A stretch of 64,000 nt of DNA, taken from contig JBDHLB010000034.1 in assembly GCA_039586095.1 (NCBI GenBank), forward strand, positions 5,715 through 69,714, given 5' to 3'. This DNA is from JBDHBD01 sp039586095. Its GTDB lineage: Bacteria; Gemmatimonadota; Gemmatimonadetes; Palauibacterales; Palauibacteraceae. Of this stretch, positions 58,862-64,000 are shown piece after piece. A model generated the notes under the pieces. It was not told where the DNA came from. It did not search any database and saw nothing but the letters and a program-made list of their open reading frames with translations. Both the position numbers and the translations under genes were made by a program. Position 1 is the stretch's first letter, and each line of letters opens with the position of its first letter.

Positions 58862-60958
58862 TCACGGGCGAGTCAACCGAATGCGGGCATCGACGGCAAC
58901 GCAGCGATCGGGTTCGGGGAACGCGAGAAACGGATTGATGTCCAGCTCCACGATCTCCTCGTGCGTCCCGATCAACTGGCTGGTACGCTGGATTACCTCG
59001 CTCAGCGTCCGCAGGTCTACGCCGGGCTCGCCGCGCACGCCCTCCAGGAGGGGAAGACCTCGGACCGACCGGACCATGTCCGAGGCATCCACATCGCTCA
59101 CCGGATGGGCGCGAAACACGATATCTCCAATGGCCTCCACATAAATCCCACCCAGCCCGAACATGAGCAGCGGACCGAAGTTGGGCTCGAGGCTCATCCC
59201 GACGATCACCTCTTTGCCGCCGGGCAACATCTCCTGCACGAGGTACCGCGGTCGGGTGCCGTCCCCCTCGCCCACATCGCTCTCCATGCGCTCGAACGCG
59301 GCGCGCAGCCCCTCTTCCGTCTCGATATCGACAGCCACGCCACCCTGTTCCGTCTTGTGCAACAGGGCGGGCGAGATCGCCTTCAGCACCACGGGATACT
59401 CCAGTTCTCCCGCGGCTTGGACCGCTTCATCGACCGTCTTCACGACCCTGTGCGCGGCCACTGGAATGCCGTACGCGTTCAGTACCTCCAGCGCGACATC
59501 GAGGGGCACCATCTCGTGGCCGGCCAGGCGGGTCGCCGACAGGAGCTCGCCGGCCTTTTCGACATCGACGTCAAACGAGACGACCTCGCCGGCGGGGCGA
59601 TCCAGCCAGCGTCGGTACCGATAGGTCGCCGCAAGGGCGCGCGCCGCCGACTCCGGAAAGATGTACGCTGGGATCTTGGCCTCGCGAAGCTCCGCCATCC
59701 CTTGTGGCAGGCCCTCACGTCCCATCAGGACAGCCATGACCGGCTTGCTCCGCTCTGCGGCTACGTCGCGGATGGCACGGGTGATCTCTACCTGGTCGAT
59801 GCCCAGCGGAGGGACAAAGGCCGCGATCACGGCATCCACCTTCGGATCTTCCAGCACGACCTCCAGCGCCTTTCGATAATCCTCGGCTCTGGCGCTCGCG
59901 ATCATGTCGACCGGGTTCACGACGCTCGCCTCCGCCGGAAGACCGGACCGGAGGCGGGCCTGAGACTCCTCCGACAGGGGAGCCACCTCGAGACCCGTCG
60001 CTTCGCACGCATCGGCGATGATGATGCCCGGCCCGCCCGCGTTGGTGACGATTGCCACGTTCGGACCCGACGGCAGGGGGCCGCTGCTGAACGCCATGGC
60101 CGCATCGAACAGACCGGCGACCGTGTCCATCCGAATCACTCCGCACTGGGCGAACAAGGCATCGGTCGCGACGTCCACAGCCGCAAGAGCTCCCGTGTGG
60201 CTGGTGGCGGCCCGGGCTCCGGCCCGACTCCGGCCTGCCTTCACGGCGATGACCGGCTTCGTTCGTGTTGTCTCGCGGGCGATCAACGGGAAATGCCGCG
60301 GGTTCCCGAAATTCTCCAGGTACATCAAGATCACGCCCACATCAGGATCTTCGCGCCAGTACTCGAGGAGGTCGTTGCTCGACACATCGGCCTTGTTCCC
60401 CATGGACACGAAGGAGCTCACACCGATACCGAACTCGGCCGCGTAGTCGAGGATCGTCACGCCCATGGCACCCGACTGACTCATGAACGCGATCGTGCCT
60501 CGTGGGGGCGTGGAGGGAGCGAAAGTCCCATTGAGCGAGATGTCGGGTGCCAGGTTCAGAAGACCCATGCAGTTCGGGCCGACCATCCGCATCCCGTACC
60601 GTCGGACGAGAGCCAGTAGCTCGCGTTCACGCTCCACCCCGGCTCCCCCTACCTCCTTGAAGCCGGCGGTAATGACCACCAGCCCCCGCACGCCCACCTC
60701 TCCACACTCCTTCACCACGGCAGCGACGTGTTCCTTCGGAACGACGACGATGGCCAGCTCGGGGGCCTCGGGGAGGTCGGAAACGGAGGGATACGCGCGA
60801 ACGGAGTGGATGGAAGCGGCGTGCGGGTTCACGGGGTAGACCGCGCCCGTAAAGCCACCCAGCAGCAGGTTGTGAAGTGTCTCGTAGCCGATCGTCCCTG
60901 GCGTGCGACTCGCCCCGATCACTGCCACGGAGCTGGGCTTCAAAAGACTGTCTAGCAT
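58862..60958 (-). CDS. ADP-forming acyl-CoA synthetase (acetate--CoA ligase family)
   Basis: Interconverts acyl-CoA plus ADP and phosphate with acid plus CoA and ATP. It has 698 residues as a single fused chain. The CoA-binding domain (1-130) has SVAVIGASRTPGTIG. A succinyl-CoA-ligase-like domain has the phospho-His in ATSHTGALA. An ATP-grasp domain (about 475-698) has YPVVLKAISPALLHKTEQGGV. Alpha and beta parts fused in this order are common in archaea and many aerobic bacteria. The acyl substrate is not readable. It is downstream of dnaN on the same strand. Confidence 0.93.
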   Translation of the reverse strand: MLDSLLKPSSVAVIGASRTPGTIGYETLHNLLLGGFTGAVYPVNPHAASIHSVRAYPSVSDLPEAPELAIVVVPKEHVAAVVKECGEVGVRGLVVITAGFKEVGGAGVERERELLALVRRYGMRMVGPNCMGLLNLAPDISLNGTFAPSTPPRGTIAFMSQSGAMGVTILDYAAEFGIGVSSFVSMGNKADVSSNDLLEYWREDPDVGVILMYLENFGNPRHFPLIARETTRTKPVIAVKAGRSRAGARAATSHTGALAAVDVATDALFAQCGVIRMDTVAGLFDAAMAFSSGPLPSGPNVAIVTNAGGPGIIIADACEATGLEVAPLSEESQARLRSGLPAEASVVNPVDMIASARAEDYRKALEVVLEDPKVDAVIAAFVPPLGIDQVEITRAIRDVAAERSKPVMAVLMGREGLPQGMAELREAKIPAYIFPESAARALAATYRYRRWLDRPAGEVVSFDVDVEKAGELLSATRLAGHEMVPLDVALEVLNAYGIPVAAHRVVKTVDEAVQAAGELEYPVVLKAISPALLHKTEQGGVAVDIETEEGLRAAFERMESDVGEGDGTRPRYLVQEMLPGGKEVIVGMSLEPNFGPLLMFGLGGIYVEAIGDIVFRAHPVSDVDASDMVRSVRGLPLLEGVRGEPGVDLRTLSEVIQRTSQLIGTHEEIVELDINPFLAFPEPDRCVAVDARIRLTRP

Positions 60959-61036
60959 GGTTCTGCCACGACCCTCAACAGCCCGGCTGTACGCCGCTGA
61001 TCCTGTCCCAGCCGGTCCCCGTGACTGGCCGCCCCG

Positions 61037-62140
61037 TCAATCCAGCAGGCGAAGCGGCATTACGAGGCACAGGTACTTCGGCTCGCCGCTGGCCGGGGTG
61101 AAGGTCGCGGCCCGCTCCGGGGCCTTGAAGCTGAGCTTCACGTCGTCCTCCGGCATGTGCCGCAGGATCTCCAGCAGGTATGTGGCGTTGAAGCCGATCT
61201 CCAGAGGCTCGCCCAGATAATCGAGGGAGAGCTCATCCTCTGCCTCGCCCAGGTCCGGCGTCTGGACCTTGAACCTGAGCACCCCACTGTCGAAGCTGAG
61301 CCGTACGCGGTGGGTTTGGTCGCTGGCCACCACTGCCATGCGCCGTATCGCCGCCTCCAGCGCGGATCTGTCGGCGATGGCCTCCTTGTCGTTGTCTGTG
61401 GGGATGACCTGTTCATAGTTCGGATACGGGCCTTCGATCAAACGCGTATACACGATTCGGCCGCCGGACCGGAACGCGAGGTGGTTCTCGGAGCGCGCCA
61501 GCTCGACCTCGTCAGCCTTGTCGAACAGGCGCTCGACCTGCTGGAGAGCCTTAGGCGGCACGATCATGTCCGCCTCCGGCGCGCCACCCCCCGTCAACTC
61601 ACGTTCCATCTTGGCGAGGCGGTGACCGTTCGTGGCCACCATGACCGTGTGGTCTGGCCGAAGCTGCCACAGGACCCCGTTGAGGATGGGGCGACTTTCC
61701 TCCGACGAGACGGCGAAACTCGTCGCGGAGATCAGATCCTGCACATCGCCGGCTGCCATGCCCCAGCTGGCCGCGAAGTCGACGTCGGGAAAACTCGGGA
61801 ATTCATCCTCCGGCAGACCGTAGAGCCGGAAACGGCTCTTGCCGCACTCGAGCTCGACCTTCGACCCGTCCGCCGTGAAATGGACCGGGGCGTCCTCCAG
61901 TTCCCGGGCGATCTCGACCAATTTCTTGGCGGGTAGCGTGACCGCACCACCTTCCTGTACCTCGGCCGGCACCGTGAGCGACACCGAGATATCGAGGTCC
62001 GTACCGCTCAGGCGTAGTGCGTCTTCCTCGGCGCGCATGAGAATGTTCGAGAGGACCGGCAGAGTCGTCCGGGTTGGAATAGCAGCCGCGACGGCTCCCA
62101 GACCGCTTTGCAGGTTCTCGCGCGTAATCGAGAATCTCAT
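61037..62140 (-). CDS. dnaN: DNA polymerase III beta sliding clamp
   Basis: Processivity clamp of 367 residues. Three repeated clamp domains are seen: N-terminal MRFSITRENLQSGLGAVAAAI, middle FAVSSEESRPILNGVLW and C-terminal YLLEILRHMPEDDVKL, ending with the peptide-binding LVMPLRLLD. The ATG has GCGGAG at five bases. It follows dnaA on the same strand after a 286-base gap. recF and gyrB do not follow; the acyl-CoA synthetase gene does. Confidence 0.97.
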   Translation of the reverse strand: MRFSITRENLQSGLGAVAAAIPTRTTLPVLSNILMRAEEDALRLSGTDLDISVSLTVPAEVQEGGAVTLPAKKLVEIARELEDAPVHFTADGSKVELECGKSRFRLYGLPEDEFPSFPDVDFAASWGMAAGDVQDLISATSFAVSSEESRPILNGVLWQLRPDHTVMVATNGHRLAKMERELTGGGAPEADMIVPPKALQQVERLFDKADEVELARSENHLAFRSGGRIVYTRLIEGPYPNYEQVIPTDNDKEAIADRSALEAAIRRMAVVASDQTHRVRLSFDSGVLRFKVQTPDLGEAEDELSLDYLGEPLEIGFNATYLLEILRHMPEDDVKLSFKAPERAATFTPASGEPKYLCLVMPLRLLD

Positions 62141-62426
62141 ATGTACTCCGCTGCTCGGATGGCCATCCAGACAGGTTTTCCAGCCCCTCTATTGAAGGAC
62201 TCTATCATATATCTGTCATCGTCGAAGTAGTAGGGGCCGTGGAAAAGTGGGCAATCGATGTGAAGCCGCAGCCAGCCGTGCGTTTTCGGTCTTCCGCGGT
62301 CGTGGACGGAGTATGGGTTCACCGTGTGGCGATCGTGGACGAGCCAGCGATCGTGGGCGGACGCCGGATAGAGTCCACATCCTCAACGGAGTATCAACGA
62401 CCGGTCCCGCGGCTGCCCACGGCCGT
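62141..62426. other. dnaA-dnaN intergenic region
   Basis: This holds an AT-rich stretch near 62190-62225 in a GC-rich genome and three copies of a CGRTCGTGGRCG unit near 62297-62361. One TCCACA half of the DnaA box occurs at 62374-62379. I found no full TTATCCACA box. It must contain the dnaN translation start region and could also contribute to an origin. Confidence 0.5.
62297..62361. repeat. Three 14-bp iteron-like direct repeats between dnaA and dnaN
   Basis: CGGTCGTGGACGGA (62297-62310), CGATCGTGGACGAG (62330-62343) and CGATCGTGGGCGGA (62348-62361) are direct copies of CGRTCGTGGRCGRR. The first two starts are 33 bases apart and the last two 18 bases. Copies differ from each other at two to three positions. 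Confidence 0.6.
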
Positions 62427-63800
62427 TTACTCGCCGTAGAGGTCTTCGTGCAGCCGCCGCACGCGCGACCGGAACACCGGATCGGCGGCCATCTCGGCCT
62501 CGACCTTGTTGACGGCATGGATGACGGTGGAATGATCTCGGCCGCCGAACAGCTGTCCGATGTCGGAGTACGGCATGTCGAGCAAGTTCTTGATCAGATA
62601 CATGGCGACCTGACGCGGTACGACAACGGCACGCGTGCGGCGCTTGGAGACCAGGGCATCGATGGTTACTCCCCACGATTCCGCCACGCGCTCGCGGATC
62701 GTCTCCGGGCTGACATGTGTCAGACCGAAGTCGTCCGCGTCGCGGGTCGTGCCTAGCGCATCCCTCGCCATCTCGAGAGTGATTTCCCTTCGGGTGAGCG
62801 AGCTGTAGGCCAGAAGCTTGATCAATGCGCCCTCGAGCTGACGTACCGAGGTCCGTCGGTTTCGGGCGACGTACTCGATCACATCGTCACCGATCTCGAG
62901 CGCATCTTCAACGGCTTTCTGGCGAAGAATCGCGGCTCGGGTCTCCAAGTCGGGCGCCTTGATGTCCGTGACGAGGCCCCACTCGAAGCGGGATACGAGC
63001 CTCTCCTGGAGCCCCGGGATCTCCGGCGGCGGCCGATCGCTCGTGACGACAATCTGCTTGTGGGCGTCGTACAGCGAATTGAAAGTGTGAAAGAACTCCT
63101 CCTGCGTGCCCTCCTTGTTGCCGATGAAATGAACGTCGTCCACCAACAGCACGTCGATCTGGCGATAGCGCTGACGAAACAGAGCCGTATGGCCGCCCTG
63201 GATGGCTGCGATCATCTCGTTTGTGAACTGTTCCGAGGGGACGTAGGCGATCTCTTTCTCGGGATACGCATCCCGGATTGCGTGCCCGATCGCTTGCATG
63301 AGGTGGGTCTTTCCCAACCCGGTGTCACCCCAAATAAAGAGCGGGTTGTACGCCTTGGCCGGCGCGCTCGCGACCCTCTTGCACGCCGCCGCCGCCAGCT
63401 CGCTGTTTCCACCGACCACGAAGCGATCGAACGTGTAGCGCTCGTTCAGGGACTTGGCAGGGGAGGGCCGCGGGGCTTGCGCCGCCGCCGCCGGGATGGT
63501 CGGAGGTGGCTCGCTCGCGCGAATCTCCGGAAACTCCAGTCGCTCGTCCGTGCCCTGGTACTCGAAGCGGAGGTGGAGAGCTCGACCGATCTGTCGCTGA
63601 CAGAGGTCGCGGAGCAGACCACCGTACTTATCCTCGATCCACTCGACGGCGAACTTCGTCGGGGCGGCCACGACCAGCGTGTCCTCTGACAGAGACACAG
63701 CCTCGGTGGACGACAGCCACGTGCGATACGTCTGCTCAGGCAGGACGCTGCGGGCGTCGGTAGTGATTCGCGACCAGATCTCGCGTGCCGTCAGATCCAT
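62427..63800 (-). CDS. dnaA: Chromosomal replication initiator DnaA
   Basis: AAA+ initiator of 457 residues. Domain I is about 1-80, and a Pro/Ala-rich linker follows. Walker A GDTGLGKT is at 158-165, the Walker B LLVDDVHF near 218 and sensor 1 TSDRPP. The domain IV DNA-binding helix has DHSTVIHAVNKVE at the C-terminus. The ATG at 63800 has a weak ACAAGG immediately before it. A near-consensus promoter is 50 bases upstream. Confidence 0.97.
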   Translation of the reverse strand: MDLTAREIWSRITTDARSVLPEQTYRTWLSSTEAVSLSEDTLVVAAPTKFAVEWIEDKYGGLLRDLCQRQIGRALHLRFEYQGTDERLEFPEIRASEPPPTIPAAAAQAPRPSPAKSLNERYTFDRFVVGGNSELAAAACKRVASAPAKAYNPLFIWGDTGLGKTHLMQAIGHAIRDAYPEKEIAYVPSEQFTNEMIAAIQGGHTALFRQRYRQIDVLLVDDVHFIGNKEGTQEEFFHTFNSLYDAHKQIVVTSDRPPPEIPGLQERLVSRFEWGLVTDIKAPDLETRAAILRQKAVEDALEIGDDVIEYVARNRRTSVRQLEGALIKLLAYSSLTRREITLEMARDALGTTRDADDFGLTHVSPETIRERVAESWGVTIDALVSKRRTRAVVVPRQVAMYLIKNLLDMPYSDIGQLFGGRDHSTVIHAVNKVEAEMAADPVFRSRVRRLHEDLYGE

Positions 63801-63848
63801 CCTTGTCGACGCTATCCGAGAAGCCGCAAGAGAAATTTTGGGTCGCTG

Positions 63849-63877
63849 ATTGTAGACGTCCGGTTCTGAGGTGTCAA
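63849..63877 (-). promoter_or_regulatory. Near-consensus sigma-70 promoter of dnaA
   Basis: On the minus strand TTGACA (63872-63877), a 17-base spacer and TACAAT (63849-63854) give six of six and five of six matches. Transcription would start near 63842, about 40 bases before the ATG. Confidence 0.85.
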
Positions 63878-63945
63878 CGCGTCAGGCACTCCTTTAAGCC
63901 CGCTTGTGGAGGATGGCGACAAACTCGCCCGGGCGCAGCCCTGGA

Positions 63946-63974
63946 TTGACACCATGGCTCTGCGTTTCTACCCT
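63946..63974 (+). promoter_or_regulatory. Possible plus-strand promoter pointing out of the window
   Basis: TTGACA (63946-63951), a 17-base spacer and TACCCT (63969-63974) face right, divergent from dnaA. In many bacteria rpmH lies there, but the gene itself is outside the window. Confidence 0.4.
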
Positions 63975-64000
63975 TAACGGCTAGTTTCAGCAAGGTTCGA

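Noticed and set aside
58703..60619. 638-codon plus-strand frame opposite the acyl-CoA synthetase
   Set aside because: It is entirely antisense to a clear enzyme gene and lacks recognisable domains.
62141..64000. Full oriC with DnaA boxes
   Set aside because: No TTATCCACA or close variant was found in either flank of dnaA. Only one TCCACA half-site and the iteron-like repeats are present.
1..64000. tRNA genes, CRISPR arrays, insertion sequences or prophage genes
   Set aside because: No cloverleaf, regular repeat-spacer array, transposase or integrase motif was recognised on either strand.

Overview
The window is a GC-rich, densely coded stretch of a bacterial chromosome. It ends beside the replication-initiation genes (dnaN and dnaA on the minus strand). 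Several traits suggest a Gram-negative, aerobic, protein- and peptide-using member of the Gemmatimonadota or a relative: a ba3-type oxygen reductase, a large TonB-dependent receptor with a carboxypeptidase-regulatory N-terminal domain, many lipoproteins with signal peptides, a RemA/DUF370-like protein and a split glycine decarboxylase. The phylum is an inference from gene content; no rRNA gene is present to confirm it.

Layout. 1-2.8 kb: a partial PQQ dehydrogenase, a lipoprotein with two NTF2-like domains and a ferritin-like protein. 2.8-3.4 kb: a broken amidohydrolase. 3.65-6.3 kb: a ba3-type cytochrome oxidase cassette (small membrane protein, subunits IIa, II and I), followed by an orphan [2Fe-2S] subunit. 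7-10.2 kb: a large secreted protein, TatA and an HNH nuclease. 10.3-16.3 kb: PriA, a membrane glycosyltransferase fused to TPR repeats, and a Cys-repeat lipoprotein. 16.4-19.8 kb: a dipeptide epimerase, an M24 peptidase and an HDAC-like hydrolase. 19.9-24.8 kb: a lipoprotein, a sigma-70 factor, a PP2C phosphatase, a frameshifted HD hydrolase and a RemA-like protein. 24.9-31.3 kb: an outer-membrane barrel, a Tat-exported epimerase-like lipoprotein, PolA and a cold-shock protein. 31.4-37.8 kb: a lytic transglycosylase, the TonB receptor and an ExbB-like channel. 37.9-45.2 kb: a dipeptide/oligopeptide ABC transporter operon with two binding proteins; its first ATPase gene is frameshifted. 45.2-50.8 kb: a glycine-cleavage P/H operon with a LipM-like octanoyltransferase and an MBL hydrolase. 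50.9-51.7 kb: SlyD, and next to it a candidate structured RNA. 51.7-58.8 kb: a VWA protein, DapF, MutY-Nudix, a MoxR-like ATPase, an MBL hydrolase, a Nudix hydrolase and a Yip1-like protein. 58.9-64 kb: ADP-forming acyl-CoA synthetase, DnaN and DnaA.

How the genes fit together. The peptide transporter, M24 peptidase, dipeptide epimerase and TonB/ExbB-type uptake parts point to peptide scavenging. GcvH needs lipoylation, and the adjacent LipM-like enzyme is suited to supply it. The Tat signal on the epimerase-like lipoprotein matches the tatA gene in the same window.

The most interesting non-coding signal is at 51.42-51.66 kb. A 16-nt perfect match to the expected full anti-Shine-Dalgarno tail drives a 22-codon Ser/Arg-rich ORF. 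That ORF lies inside a set of nested long-range stems and is followed by a strong intrinsic terminator. Three genes carry lesions (one nonsense plus truncation, two frameshifts). Three genes end in short tandem duplications that include the stop codon.
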